Positions 26,423 through 36,083 of a stretch of 64,000 nt of DNA are shown in pieces (positions within the stretch are counted from its first letter, which is position 1; every line of letters begins with the position of its first letter). Origin of the DNA: Bacteroidota bacterium (GTDB lineage: Bacteria; Bacteroidota; Bacteroidia; B-17B0; Aurantibacillaceae); NCBI GenBank assembly GCA_021156365.1, contig JAJNDK010000001.1, positions 62,001 to 126,000 on the forward strand. The letters run 5' to 3'. The translations under genes and the position numbers were made by a program. The notes beneath the pieces were generated by a model, which ran no database searches, was not told the DNA's origin, and saw nothing but the letters and a program-made list of their open reading frames with translations.

Positions 26423-27049
26423 ATGAAAAATATAATTGTCCTTTTTATTCTGGTATTCAGCCTTACTTCATTTTCGCAAAATGGGATGGATACGCTATTC
26501 ATTGGACAATTCAAATTTCCATTAAAAAAGGTGAAAACGCATTTCAAAGAGGATGAAAATTTTCCGGTTTCTATGCCCGTTAAATATGCTGATATGGAAA
26601 GAAGAAGGAAATTCAGCTTTCAAAAACTGGATTCCCTTACCTATCAAAGCGTGCTGGGTGAGGGCGGAGAAGTTTATACCCTTATAAGATACACCACTGA
26701 TTCTCTTTATGGCAAATCCATACATGTTTCTTCTTTTCTGGACACCCTGATGTTTGATGCTGAAAAAATCTCTGCAATTCAACCCTTCATTAAATCAGGA
26801 AAGTCAAAAATATACCTGTGTGCTGCTACCGTTTATGCAATTAAAAACGGACTTTTGACCAAATATAATGTAGCTAATGTATTGGATGGAAAGCTGTTTT
26901 CCGAATGGGAGACTTATCCTCAATATGACATCCAGGCGCAAAGAATCAGGTCTGTTAAAGAGACCACATTAGTAGTCACTAACTTATTTTACAGGATCGG
27001 GAATGCAACCTATTTCCTGGACAGGCAGTTTGTTATCCGGGCAAAATAA
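26423..27049 (+). CDS. Exported hypothetical protein
   Basis: The 208-residue product has a clear signal peptide (IIVLFILVFSLTSFSQ). The mature part is beta-rich without recognisable motifs or cysteine pairs. Composition is AT-rich like the other uncharacterised genes at 3798 and 9987. It stands alone between the ettA terminator and a stem-loop at 27159. No function can be offered. Confidence 0.7.
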   Translation: MKNIIVLFILVFSLTSFSQNGMDTLFIGQFKFPLKKVKTHFKEDENFPVSMPVKYADMERRRKFSFQKLDSLTYQSVLGEGGEVYTLIRYTTDSLYGKSIHVSSFLDTLMFDAEKISAIQPFIKSGKSKIYLCAATVYAIKNGLLTKYNVANVLDGKLFSEWETYPQYDIQAQRIRSVKETTLVVTNLFYRIGNATYFLDRQFVIRAK

Positions 27050-27096
27050 GTCATCGGTAAACAGGCGAACGGAGCTATGAGGTGTTTTGCCCCCAC

Positions 27097-27144
27097 TCCG
27101 CAAAATGTCTCGAAGAGCACCCCGATAGCTATCGGGACTGCGGA
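27097..27144. repeat. REP-like hairpin with the dispersed palindrome at its tip
   Basis: TCCGCA (27097-27102) pairs with TGCGGA (27139-27144). The 3' half of the loop is the palindrome CCCGATAGCTATCGGG (27121-27136). The surrounding words (ACTCCGC ... ATGTC-CGAAG-GCA ... TGCGGAATA) match the repeat at 37898, where the palindrome is absent. Confidence 0.75.
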
Positions 27145-27158
27145 ATATCACTAATTGT

Positions 27159-27178
27159 CCGATCCTGATCGGTTTTCA
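27159..27178 (+). terminator. Possible terminator after the 26423 gene
   Basis: CCGATC, loop CT, GATCGG, then TTTTC. The T-run is short, so confidence is moderate. It stands 110 bases beyond the stop. Confidence 0.5.
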
Positions 27179-27201
27179 TTCATAGACACATAGAGTCCGG
27201 C

Positions 27202-27255
27202 ACGAATATCTATCCAATAAAGCACTTTATGTATCCGCCTGCTACGAATATCTAT
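27202..27255 (+). repeat. Pair of direct repeats upstream of the 27323 operon
   Basis: ACGAATATCTAT occurs at 27202-27213 and again at 27244-27255, exactly 42 bases apart (about four helical turns), 70-120 bases before the start of the next operon. It may be a regulator site. Confidence 0.45.
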
Positions 27256-27322
27256 TCTGAAAGAAACAGGACAAAATAATTAGTAATTTCAGGCATCAAT
27301 TAAAGGCAATCCTCATAGTATT

Positions 27323-29047
27323 ATGACCGCAGAACAGATCATTGAAGACTTAAAACAAAAAGTAAGCAAACGAATTCTTGAGAAAGGATATGATAGCCTC
27401 GAATTACTTGCCGAATTTCATGTCCGTGATACCAGCGACTTGAGTCATACGAACGAAAAGGAGATCTTTGTTAAGAACGGAATAAAGGATGAGGCATCTT
27501 TTGGCCCTTCGTTCGACTACAAAAAGCTCTTTGAGCTGTTTGGTGATCAAAAGCCGGAGTATTTCTATTTCAGGGGAAACAAAGAACAGGTGGAGCTGTA
27601 TTCGGATGTGACGGAGCACGGAATTACTGCGCTGCCTGAGTTCGCCGATATTGAAAAATTTATTTTCAACCGAATGAACGTCCATCTCGAAGAGGGAGTG
27701 GAATATATAAATGATCTGCATATTCCGCCTGTTGGCGCTGCACCTATAGGACTGTTTTATGCACACAGAAATGGGGTGAAAGATAATGCCGTTATTAAAT
27801 CGATCTATTTGCTTGATGATAAAGAGATCCTGTTTAAGCTTGCTTTCGATACACTGGTAAAAAACCTTGAGCAGGGAAAAATGGTAAGGATCATTGCCCG
27901 GAAGGACCTGCCATTGGAAATAGCATATCTGTCAGCCGGGGAGATGCTGGCCGGCATCAAACCGTTTTATGATTTTCTCGGAGACTATTATGAAATTAAA
28001 TTTGATCTTGTTTTTACAGGTGAAATGGATAGGCATGGATTGCCGGCGCCTGATTTCAGCGGATACTATACGCAGAACGGAAGGCAGCTCGAGCTGGAAA
28101 ATTGCCCAACGTATTTCTTCAAGTACCTCTGCCTGTTGCTGGAGCCAAAGCCTGAACGTTTTGAAGTGCATATCACCAAAGACTCCATAAAAGTATTTGC
28201 CGATAAAGCCTACCCTGAGCATGGAATAGAAGCAAAAACCGAGGACCTGGGTGTTGCCCCCGATGATCCTGAAAGCATCTGTAAATTCATCGAATCTGGG
28301 CGCGAAAACAAAATGAAAGCGGCTTTGGCAGCAATTGCTCAGAACAAAGAAACACAAAAACGCCTGGAACAACGTTACCTGAACTATGTGCGGGCCTGCT
28401 CGGAAAATCCAAAAGCCACATTAGCCGACATGAAAGCGGAGATGTTCTCGGAAGACACAAAGGAGATCTTTATATCTCATCATCCGAAAATTGCCAACGA
28501 TTACATCTCTTTTGGCTACGCGTCCGAAGAGGAATCAAAACGCCTGATCGATTTCATCGGTGCGATGGTGAAAAATTACATCGATGCCGGTGGCTACATC
28601 AAAAAGCTGAAAACCGCGTATGACAAAAACGAGTTCACGTACGAGATCTATGAAGGTCAGACCAAAAAGCTGAAAGATGGTATACGGCGTGAGATCAAGC
28701 TGAATCCCGATGGTTGGTACAGCCAGGCATACCGGTTGCTGCTGAACACGCGTGTGACGAAGATACAGCTCGATAAATCCGCTTTTTTCGGACCGGACCG
28801 AATGCTTTTCCTGAAGGAATACATGATCTATCTGAATTGTTCGGCGGAAGGTTATGATATGCACATCGACGTATTCAATTGTATTAACCTGCACGATCTC
28901 ACGGAAGTATACTGGCTCTTCCAGCAGATCCCACGCATTACCTGGTTCCAGACTACGCCTGCATATCCGCCATACACGCTTAAACAGAAAAGAGAGGCTA
29001 AGATCAGAATCGATAACGGAGACTGGGAAGAGCTAAATAAAAACTAA
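27323..29047 (+). CDS. Large cytoplasmic hypothetical protein
   Basis: The 574-residue product has no signal peptide, no membrane helix and no motif I recognise. It is charged and mixed alpha/beta. Around 320-440 it is helical and rich in Lys and Glu (KMKAALAAIAQNKETQKRLEQRY ..., SEEDT-type turns), and the C-terminal part has aromatic-rich strands (RITWFQTTPAYPPYTL). The downstream FISUMP gene begins 5 bases after its stop, so the two are very likely co-translated and functionally linked. Two 12-bp direct repeats lie upstream. Confidence 0.8.
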   Translation: MTAEQIIEDLKQKVSKRILEKGYDSLELLAEFHVRDTSDLSHTNEKEIFVKNGIKDEASFGPSFDYKKLFELFGDQKPEYFYFRGNKEQVELYSDVTEHGITALPEFADIEKFIFNRMNVHLEEGVEYINDLHIPPVGAAPIGLFYAHRNGVKDNAVIKSIYLLDDKEILFKLAFDTLVKNLEQGKMVRIIARKDLPLEIAYLSAGEMLAGIKPFYDFLGDYYEIKFDLVFTGEMDRHGLPAPDFSGYYTQNGRQLELENCPTYFFKYLCLLLEPKPERFEVHITKDSIKVFADKAYPEHGIEAKTEDLGVAPDDPESICKFIESGRENKMKAALAAIAQNKETQKRLEQRYLNYVRACSENPKATLADMKAEMFSEDTKEIFISHHPKIANDYISFGYASEEESKRLIDFIGAMVKNYIDAGGYIKKLKTAYDKNEFTYEIYEGQTKKLKDGIRREIKLNPDGWYSQAYRLLLNTRVTKIQLDKSAFFGPDRMLFLKEYMIYLNCSAEGYDMHIDVFNCINLHDLTEVYWLFQQIPRITWFQTTPAYPPYTLKQKREAKIRIDNGDWEELNKN

Positions 29048-29052
29048 TACGT

Positions 29053-29733
29053 ATGGAACATAAATTTATCATTGACAATAAAATTGACGTAGCAGGTCTG
29101 AGAAAAAACCTGTTTGGTCTGAAACCCAAAGAGCGCATGAAGTTCCTGTTTGGCCTGGGGCCTGAATTTCTCGAAATAAAAAAACGGACATCAGAGCTGT
29201 TTATTGACGAACGGGATTATATGGTTTATTCTATTGTGAAGATCGGGAATCAATATTGGTTTGGAGAAAACATGTTGTACGAAGTAAAAGGATCGGTAGT
29301 TAATCCTGATTCCCCTTCACCGGAGTATGGCAGGTTGTATAACCATGAGCAGGCTATAAAGTCGATCCCGTTTGGATGGCATTTACCAAGCGATCAGGAA
29401 TGGAACGAGCTGGAAATGTTCTACGGAACAGATAAAGAAGAGGTGCTAGCCATGGGCGAGCGTGGTGTTGCGGCCTATGCATTATCGAGCCCGGAATGGA
29501 TAGGAAAAAACTCAGGTTTGTTTAATGCGCTTCCTGCCGGTTATTATTCCACATGGAAAGATGGCGCTGCATTTGCAGGCCTTGGAACACACGCCAGTTA
29601 CCTGAGCGATACGGTAAGCGACAGCAAGAGTGTATGGGGCAGGCATTGGGGCGGCTGCATGGATATGGTAGGAAGGTATGACGTATGGAGAAAGACTACT
29701 TACAGAGCCTGCAGGGCTATTAAGAATGGTTGA
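29053..29733 (+). CDS. Cytoplasmic FISUMP-domain protein
   Basis: Residues from about 60 to 226 form a Fibrobacter succinogenes major paralogous domain (FISUMP): YSIVKIGNQYWFGENMLYEV, then GRLYNHEQAIKSIPFGWHLPSDQEWNELE, then AGYYSTWKDGAAFAGLGTHASYLS and a final YRACRAIKN. In most genomes this domain is on exported lipoproteins; here there is no signal peptide, and a 60-residue charged N-terminal region replaces it. It is 5 bases behind the large hypothetical gene, which suggests the two proteins act together inside the cell. Confidence 0.85.
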   Translation: MEHKFIIDNKIDVAGLRKNLFGLKPKERMKFLFGLGPEFLEIKKRTSELFIDERDYMVYSIVKIGNQYWFGENMLYEVKGSVVNPDSPSPEYGRLYNHEQAIKSIPFGWHLPSDQEWNELEMFYGTDKEEVLAMGERGVAAYALSSPEWIGKNSGLFNALPAGYYSTWKDGAAFAGLGTHASYLSDTVSDSKSVWGRHWGGCMDMVGRYDVWRKTTYRACRAIKNG

Positions 29734-29916
29734 ATTTAGTATTCTATAATCAGACTATATACGTAACGGATTTATTTAATCAAAGATCAGGGGATCCGAA
29801 AATGCCGGATCAGTGGTGGAGTAGAAAAACAGATCCGGATATAACAGAACTATATTGCATTAACTTTTTTTAATTCCTGATCGTCGGCAAAGCATTTATC
29901 TTCGCTTAAAAAATCT

Positions 29917-31212
29917 GTGCCCCGGTTGCTATCTATATCACTTTTGCTGCTGATCTGCTTTCATCCTTTTTTTGGACAAGGGCAGCAGTTGAAAGTGGAT
30001 AGCCTCTTATATGATTATACCATTCTCGAAACAGCACTTAAAGAGAATCATCCACTGATAGTTGATCATATTTCCAAAGAGCGATTTGCATTCGTAAGTG
30101 ATTCCCTGAAGACAGAAATAGCAAAAGGACAGAACATCCATCAATTCTACCGTTCGCTGAGCTGCCTGCTGACTGAGGTCGGCTGCGGACATACCCGCGT
30201 ATATCCTTATGAAGAAGCGAAAAGAAAAGCAATTACAGAGAGCCAGCTTCCTTTTTCTATTCGGGTAAAGGATACTTCTATTTTTATTTCCGATCCGTAC
30301 CACCCGGACTATGCATCCTTCGATGGAAAAGAAATCACTGCCATCAACGGCATGCCTGCTGCAGAGCTGATCCGTTCTGCTTACCGGATCATCAGCGCGG
30401 ATGGGAAGAATGTTACCTATAAGCGCAGATCGCTGGAAAAGAAATTCTATTATTATGCCAATCTCCTGCTGGATCTCCCGGATAAATTGGATCTTACAGT
30501 GGATGACAGCATTCATCTTTCTATTGCCTGCCCTTCTAAATTCAGGATGCCGGATTCGTTGATAAAAAAAGCCTCTTTTACTGAACGGGAAGACTTAAAG
30601 GGGATCGTTATGCTTACCCTTCCTGACTTTGATGAAGGAAGAAGAACGATCAAAAAATGTTTTGCCTACCTGGATAAGAAAAAGACCGGCACGCTTGTGA
30701 TCGATCTGCGGTTTAACGGGGGAGGCAATGGCAATATCGGCGCGCTTTTGCTTTCCTACCTGATCGATTCCACGCACACTTATTACCTGGATAAGAAAAC
30801 AAAACCATTTCCATACAAAGAATACATGAAAGGAGGTTCGGGGCTTATACTGAGCAATCAGTACATACAAACGGACAGTGTTACCAAAAGCTATTACTTT
30901 CGGATCAGGCCCCGCAGCAGGCATCATTTCAAGGGAGAGGTGCGTGTGCTCGTAAATGGCGGTACATTTTCTACTGCAGCTTTTGTAGCTTCCGTACTGA
31001 AATACAAAACCAAAGCAGTCATAAGTGGCGAAGAATCCGGTGGCTCTGAATATGCGATCGGCGGGGGAGTGATCGCACGTCTGGAATTGCCCTATTCACA
31101 GCTGAGCGTTAAGTTCCCTTTGTATCGCTGGAGATTTAATACGGCACAGGACAACAAAGGCTGTGGTGTGATGCCCGATCCTGATCCCTTGTTCCAGATC
31201 AAAAGCGAATAA
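29917..31212 (+). CDS. Exported S41 family (C-terminal processing-like) peptidase
   Basis: A GTG start gives 431 residues with a signal peptide (ISLLLLICFHPFFGQG). The N-terminal helical cap has the HPLIVDHISKERF and VGCGHTRVYPYEEA motifs common in Bacteroidota S41 proteins. A reduced PDZ-like region follows (FDGKEITAINGMPAAELIRSAY). The catalytic core has VIDLRFNGGGNGNIG, VLVNGGTFSTAAFVASVLKY with the probable catalytic Ser, and GEESGGSEYAIGG with the lysine-region equivalents nearby. It should act in the periplasm on misfolded or surface proteins. Confidence 0.9.
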   Translation: MPRLLSISLLLLICFHPFFGQGQQLKVDSLLYDYTILETALKENHPLIVDHISKERFAFVSDSLKTEIAKGQNIHQFYRSLSCLLTEVGCGHTRVYPYEEAKRKAITESQLPFSIRVKDTSIFISDPYHPDYASFDGKEITAINGMPAAELIRSAYRIISADGKNVTYKRRSLEKKFYYYANLLLDLPDKLDLTVDDSIHLSIACPSKFRMPDSLIKKASFTEREDLKGIVMLTLPDFDEGRRTIKKCFAYLDKKKTGTLVIDLRFNGGGNGNIGALLLSYLIDSTHTYYLDKKTKPFPYKEYMKGGSGLILSNQYIQTDSVTKSYYFRIRPRSRHHFKGEVRVLVNGGTFSTAAFVASVLKYKTKAVISGEESGGSEYAIGGGVIARLELPYSQLSVKFPLYRWRFNTAQDNKGCGVMPDPDPLFQIKSE

Positions 31213-31274
31213 ATCAGTATATTTGAAAATACGGCATTATTCCGTAAATTGTAATTTGCTAAAAAACTGTTTAT

Positions 31275-32804
31275 ATGAGTAAAAAAAATACCCTTATTGT
31301 TTTTTTGAGTATTTCATTATCCGGTCAGTCACAATCTACCTTTCAGCGGATATTTAAAAGTACTATCGGGGGTGTTATGGCTCAGAGCATCCGGCCCCTT
31401 GCTGATCATGGCTACGCAATAGCAGGCAATGTGGAAAACTATAGTTACCAGCTGCCCGAAATGTTTTTTACCAAAACAGATGCGGACGGAAACCAGGCAT
31501 GGACCAGGCTGTATCAAACCGCTTCTTCCGGACATTTCGGACATTTCATGGATGTAAAACAGACCAGTGATCCGGGCTACATACTGATCGGGGGAGTGGG
31601 AGACCAGCTCGCAAATATCAGCGATATTGCAGTGGTGAGAACGGATGCGAATGGCGATACCCTGTGGACACGTGTATATGCTAACGGCACCGTGCAGTCT
31701 GGTTCCTCCATCAGCCAGACCGCCGACGGAGGATTTATCTTTACAGGACGCAATCTTGTCGTTCGAACGGATGTCTTCGGAGCTATACAATGGTCAAAGG
31801 AACTGATGATGGAAACCACCGCAGTTATAGAAGATGCGAATGGCGATTTTATTGTAACAGGCTCTGCTTATATAAATGCAAGCAGTCCTTCCGAAATTAC
31901 GGCCATAAAGCTGAATGCCTCCGGCGATAGCTTATGGACGCTGCGTGAAAGCGGTTCCGGTTCCCAGTATTCCTTTGATGTGATTGCAGCGAGCGACGGC
32001 GGCTACATTTTGTCCGGCTATACTTCCAGTGGCGGGGTCAGCAATTCCCCTGATTACCTCCTGGCGAAAATAGATGTATCGGGAAATTTACAATGGATGA
32101 AAACCTATGGAACTCCTGGTGGTGAAGCATGCGCCCGGCAAAATGCCGTTCCCAATGCCGATGGCGGTTGTTCTGCCTGGGGTTCCAGTACCTACCTTGG
32201 AGATGCACATCCCTGCATGTACAGAGTGGATCAGGCAGGCAACCTGCAGTGGGCCAACATCTATAATTCGGCCCCTGGCGTATACGGCTACGGGATAGCG
32301 CCTACCGGATCAGGAGGATATGCAGCAGCCGGCTTTACCCTTGAAGATACGACCGGATTTTATTTTATAAAAACAGACTCCACAGGTCTTGGTAATTGCA
32401 CAGAACAGACGTTTCCTATGACCACCAATAATCTTGGTTTGGTGGAAACCCGCGGCATTGTGATGTCCCCGGCTTCGCTTACCGTACGATCACTTTCAAT
32501 CAATACTATATCTCTTACTTTTTCCGATTCGATCCTTTGTTCTACAGTTGGTGTAAAAGAAACTGTATCGAAAGAAGTACAAACGGTATACCCGAATCCT
32601 TGCAAAGATTCGTTTGTCATTTCTTATGATACTCACCGGCCTGCCTCTTATACATTGTCGGATCTGCAGGGTAGAATTCTGATGGAAGGACTTTGTACCG
32701 GAAACAAAACGGCTGTAGATATATCCGCTCTTGCTGTCGGAACGTATCTTATACAGGTTTCAGGAGCGGAGCCATTCTCTTCTCTTGTGATAAAAAGCGA
32801 ATAA
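31275..32804 (+). CDS. Secreted repeat protein with T9SS type A sorting domain
   Basis: The 509-residue protein has a short N-terminal hydrophobic segment (TLIVFLSISLSG) and about eight repeats of a beta-propeller-like unit. Each holds phrases such as DGGYILSGYTSSGG, KTDADGNQAWTRLY and RTDANGDTLWTRVY, spaced by 45-55 residues. The C-terminus is a T9SS type A signal: VYPNPCKDSFVIS, SDLQGRILMEG and ISALAVGTYLIQVSG. Proteins of this type are exported to the cell surface; the ligand is unknown. Confidence 0.88.
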   Translation: MSKKNTLIVFLSISLSGQSQSTFQRIFKSTIGGVMAQSIRPLADHGYAIAGNVENYSYQLPEMFFTKTDADGNQAWTRLYQTASSGHFGHFMDVKQTSDPGYILIGGVGDQLANISDIAVVRTDANGDTLWTRVYANGTVQSGSSISQTADGGFIFTGRNLVVRTDVFGAIQWSKELMMETTAVIEDANGDFIVTGSAYINASSPSEITAIKLNASGDSLWTLRESGSGSQYSFDVIAASDGGYILSGYTSSGGVSNSPDYLLAKIDVSGNLQWMKTYGTPGGEACARQNAVPNADGGCSAWGSSTYLGDAHPCMYRVDQAGNLQWANIYNSAPGVYGYGIAPTGSGGYAAAGFTLEDTTGFYFIKTDSTGLGNCTEQTFPMTTNNLGLVETRGIVMSPASLTVRSLSINTISLTFSDSILCSTVGVKETVSKEVQTVYPNPCKDSFVISYDTHRPASYTLSDLQGRILMEGLCTGNKTAVDISALAVGTYLIQVSGAEPFSSLVIKSE

Positions 32805-32883
32805 CAGGCCGGAATACCTGAAGGGATTGAAAATGAAGGGACTGCCTTTTGTGGAGATTCTCCCGATCAAGCATCCAAAGAAT

Positions 32884-34848
32884 ATGAAAAAACAGATCTT
32901 AATTGTTTTACTCTCTTCTCTTTCCTTTTTTCGGCTTATTTCGCAAACAGAATTCCTCAGCGACTCTGCTTTTATACGCCAGCATAAAATTTCCGCTGTT
33001 ATGAGCAGGCAGATCTCTCCCTTTGACCTGTATTCAAAAAGCAATGGCCGGGTTTATTTAAAAAACGAGTACAATATATACGGCCTGCTGGTGAAAGAAA
33101 CCCGGTACAGAAATAACGAGTGGCAGTCGATCGTTGAGTACAGCTACAACGAAAAAAAAAAGCCCACACAGAAAATCACCACCAGCAAAGGGAACAATAA
33201 ACTAAAACACCTGTATCTCTATAATGATAAAGGAGAGCTGAGCAGCATGGAGTATTACAGGTATGACCAGCTGAATTACCAGTACCGGTATGAGTACGAA
33301 AACGGCAAGCTTGTTCAGTATTCCGTCTACTACCAGGGAAAAGACCGCCAGGATTCGGAAAAATATACCTATAAGGACGGGCGGCTGCATACGGTTGCTT
33401 ATTATGGTACTGCCGATACAATGTATGCCGCTGTTAAGCTGCATTACGATGCAAATAGCAATGAGGTTTGGCGGGAAGTGCTTACGAAAGGGAAATTCAA
33501 TTCGTATCCGAAGAAAACATTCAATAGCAAAAATGAGCTGATAAGCGTTGATAGTTTTGATCCCGATGGCAAAAAGATCAATTCAAAAGAGCAGAGTACC
33601 TGGAAAGACGGGCTTCTCATAAAAAGGACCTGGAATATACTGACGGGAGATCCGAATTCTACGGAGATAAACTGTACCTATCTGAACGGATTGCTTAGCG
33701 AACTAAAGACCGAAAGCACTTTAACCTGGAACAGGACACATACAGTAAATCTGTATACAAAAGATTCTTTGCTGTCGCAGGTGCTGTTTTACTCTAACGA
33801 AAAAGTAACGCAGAAAACCGTATTCAGTTATAACGGGAAAAAGCAATTGATAAAAAAGGAATTATTTTCAGCTGCTGCCAAACCTGTCTCTCTTGCTACG
33901 GACACTGAAAAAGGCAAGGCCGGTGACAAGGATTCGCTGATACCTGCTACTACCATTTTTTATACCTATGGCCAGAAAGGGGATACGCTCATTAAAAAAA
34001 CAATACAGCATATCCCTGCTGTTTTTAACTCCAGCCTGCGAATCATTGCACCGGGTCTGTTCGATACAACGGTGTATGATTTCCGGGAGCAGAAAGAGCT
34101 GGGTCTGCAATACGGCGGGCAGTCTCCTGAATATCATTTTATCTATGGTTCACTTGAGTTCAATTTACCGATAGACGATATGGACTGGAAAAAAAATGCT
34201 CAGGTGCAGACTTCCTTCACCATCCTCGATACACTGAAGAATACGGTAAAGGACGGAAAAGGTGAGCTGGTGCTGAAACTGCAGGTGAGCGATGCATACG
34301 GACGAAAAACAAAACACAGGATCCGGCGTTCGATCCGGTACGAAGCTAAGGATGTATTTGTAGCATTTGACACCGATTCGCTAAACGTCACCATCATGAA
34401 GCTGGAAGTGAAAGGCATGGAATACAGGAAAGAAATGCTGGTTTCCCGGAAGGTAATGAATGACACGGCAGAGCTAACCTATAACTATACTACTGCCTAT
34501 GGACCACTTCTTTCCGAAACACTTACTCACGACAAACAGAAAAGACCGCTGAAGAAAATCATTTATTCTGCTGATCCGCTCTACCCGGCAGGTGATACCA
34601 TTCAGTATGACTATTCGAAACCCGGTGAAGTGATCGAGTCGGAGGCACGCAGCAATGTATTTAAGCAGACAAAAGTCCATTCATTCAACGATCGGAACCA
34701 GCAGATCAGAGAAGTTGTGTATGATTCGAATGGGCAGATCAGCTCCGAAACAGAATTTTTATTCAGCAATGGACAATGCAGCGGAACAAAGTCACAAATG
34801 CCTTCGTCTCCGAATACCGACAAATATGAATATGAGTTCTTCAGGTGA
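32884..34848 (+). CDS. Exported YD/RHS-like repeat protein
   Basis: The ATG at 32884 gives 654 residues with a signal peptide (ILIVLLSSLSFFRLISQ); the in-frame ATG at 32827 would bury that signal. The body holds many degenerate Tyr-Asp-type repeats (YLYNDKGELSSMEYYRYD, YRYEYENGKLVQYSVYY, KYTYKDGRLHTVAYYG, YSNEKVTQKTVFSYNGKKQL), as in RHS-like or MORN-like shells. No RHS core, toxin tail or T9SS signal is visible. It follows the T9SS type A gene on the same strand, and the type B gene comes next. It may form a surface or periplasmic beta scaffold. Confidence 0.75.
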   Translation: MKKQILIVLLSSLSFFRLISQTEFLSDSAFIRQHKISAVMSRQISPFDLYSKSNGRVYLKNEYNIYGLLVKETRYRNNEWQSIVEYSYNEKKKPTQKITTSKGNNKLKHLYLYNDKGELSSMEYYRYDQLNYQYRYEYENGKLVQYSVYYQGKDRQDSEKYTYKDGRLHTVAYYGTADTMYAAVKLHYDANSNEVWREVLTKGKFNSYPKKTFNSKNELISVDSFDPDGKKINSKEQSTWKDGLLIKRTWNILTGDPNSTEINCTYLNGLLSELKTESTLTWNRTHTVNLYTKDSLLSQVLFYSNEKVTQKTVFSYNGKKQLIKKELFSAAAKPVSLATDTEKGKAGDKDSLIPATTIFYTYGQKGDTLIKKTIQHIPAVFNSSLRIIAPGLFDTTVYDFREQKELGLQYGGQSPEYHFIYGSLEFNLPIDDMDWKKNAQVQTSFTILDTLKNTVKDGKGELVLKLQVSDAYGRKTKHRIRRSIRYEAKDVFVAFDTDSLNVTIMKLEVKGMEYRKEMLVSRKVMNDTAELTYNYTTAYGPLLSETLTHDKQKRPLKKIIYSADPLYPAGDTIQYDYSKPGEVIESEARSNVFKQTKVHSFNDRNQQIREVVYDSNGQISSETEFLFSNGQCSGTKSQMPSSPNTDKYEYEFFR

Positions 34849-34889
34849 TTTTCTTATATTTATAGTGAAATCCATTCACTCTGCTGCGT

Positions 34890-36065
34890 TTGAAGAAAAT
34901 ACTTACCATAGCCATGCTGCTTACCTGCTTTCGTGCAAACAGCCTGCATGTGGCTATTATTGAAAGCCAGTCGATCAACCCGGGTTATGTGATGGATCTT
35001 AACTGGAGCACGGTTGTTTCGGGCATGGGGCATACCTCGCAGATCCTGCCACAAACTGCGCTCGACAATATCTCTTCACTCAATGGCTACGACCTGCTGA
35101 TCGTTTCTTCCGCGATCATGCCGCTGACGACTGACGGTGTCAATACGATCACACAGTTCCTGAAGAGCGGGAGGCCGGTTTACCTGCAATGTGAATACCT
35201 GACCACCTATACTACGAATGAAGGATTTGAGGAAATTATCCGTTTACTGGGAGGAAGCTTCGAATGGAAGTACACAGTTATGGGCGATCTGGTGCCTATG
35301 CATATACTCGGCAATTTTGCCACTACGCCTAATACGGTCAATGCCTTGCAGTATTACTGGTATTCCGTTGCGGGTATCGGGGATTGCGATTTTGTGAATT
35401 TCCTGGAATACAATAATGAGTATCATGGCTTCCAGTATATTTCCCCAAATACTTCTTACGGATCAATTGTTACTACTGCCGACCAGGATTGGGTAAGGGA
35501 CTTTGCACGCGCCGACCTGATGGAAAATATTCTTGCCAACCTGATTTCGCCCGTGAAAAATTCACCTGCACTTAGCTTCGACCTGGGAACAGATAAAACC
35601 CTTTGCCTGAATGAAACGCTGGAGCTGGATGTGCATCAAAACAGTGCTGTCATCCCTCAGTACCTCTGGCAGGACGGAACATCAGCCGCTGTTTATACGA
35701 TCGCCCAGCCGGGAACGTATTGGGTGCAGGTAACAGGGAAGGAATGCAAAACATCCGATACCATTCATATTCAGTACGAAGATTGTACGATCAGTCTCGA
35801 AATGCCGAACCTGCTCACGCCCAATGCAGATGGTATAAATGACCTGTTCCGTCCGGTGGAAATGAAGAATATCAGCAGCGCTTCCCTCGTGATCTATAAC
35901 AGGTGGGGACAACGTGTGCTGGAAACAAACAATCTTCAGGCAGGCTGGGATGGCAGCTGCAGCGGACGGGAGTGCCCCGATGGCACCTATTTCTGGACGG
36001 TAAACTATGTCGCCGAAAGCATGGCTGAGCAGGTAAAAACCGGATACCTCACCTTGCTGAAATAA
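34890..36065 (+). CDS. T9SS type B protein with amidotransferase-like N-terminal domain
   Basis: A TTG start gives 391 residues with a signal peptide (ILTIAMLLTCFRANS). The first 200 mature residues look like a class I glutamine-amidotransferase/ThuA-like sandwich: LHVAIIESQSI, MGHTSQILPQTAL, LNGYDLLIVSSAIMPL, FLKSGRPVYLQCEYLTTY. One Ig-like repeat follows (LGTDKTLCLNE ... YLWQDGTSA ... GTYWVQVTGKEC). The C-terminus is the gliding-motility-associated type B signal (NLLTPNADGINDLFRPV, VIYNRWGQRVLETN, GWDGSCSGRECPDGTYFW). The domain order is shared with the 43037 gene, so the two are paralogues. Confidence 0.88.
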   Translation: MKKILTIAMLLTCFRANSLHVAIIESQSINPGYVMDLNWSTVVSGMGHTSQILPQTALDNISSLNGYDLLIVSSAIMPLTTDGVNTITQFLKSGRPVYLQCEYLTTYTTNEGFEEIIRLLGGSFEWKYTVMGDLVPMHILGNFATTPNTVNALQYYWYSVAGIGDCDFVNFLEYNNEYHGFQYISPNTSYGSIVTTADQDWVRDFARADLMENILANLISPVKNSPALSFDLGTDKTLCLNETLELDVHQNSAVIPQYLWQDGTSAAVYTIAQPGTYWVQVTGKECKTSDTIHIQYEDCTISLEMPNLLTPNADGINDLFRPVEMKNISSASLVIYNRWGQRVLETNNLQAGWDGSCSGRECPDGTYFWTVNYVAESMAEQVKTGYLTLLK

Positions 36066-36083
36066 CATTTGTACATTTACGAA

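Noticed and set aside
29793..29811. GATCCG/CGGATC hairpin after the FISUMP gene as a terminator
   Set aside because: There is no T-run after it, so it may be only a chance palindrome.
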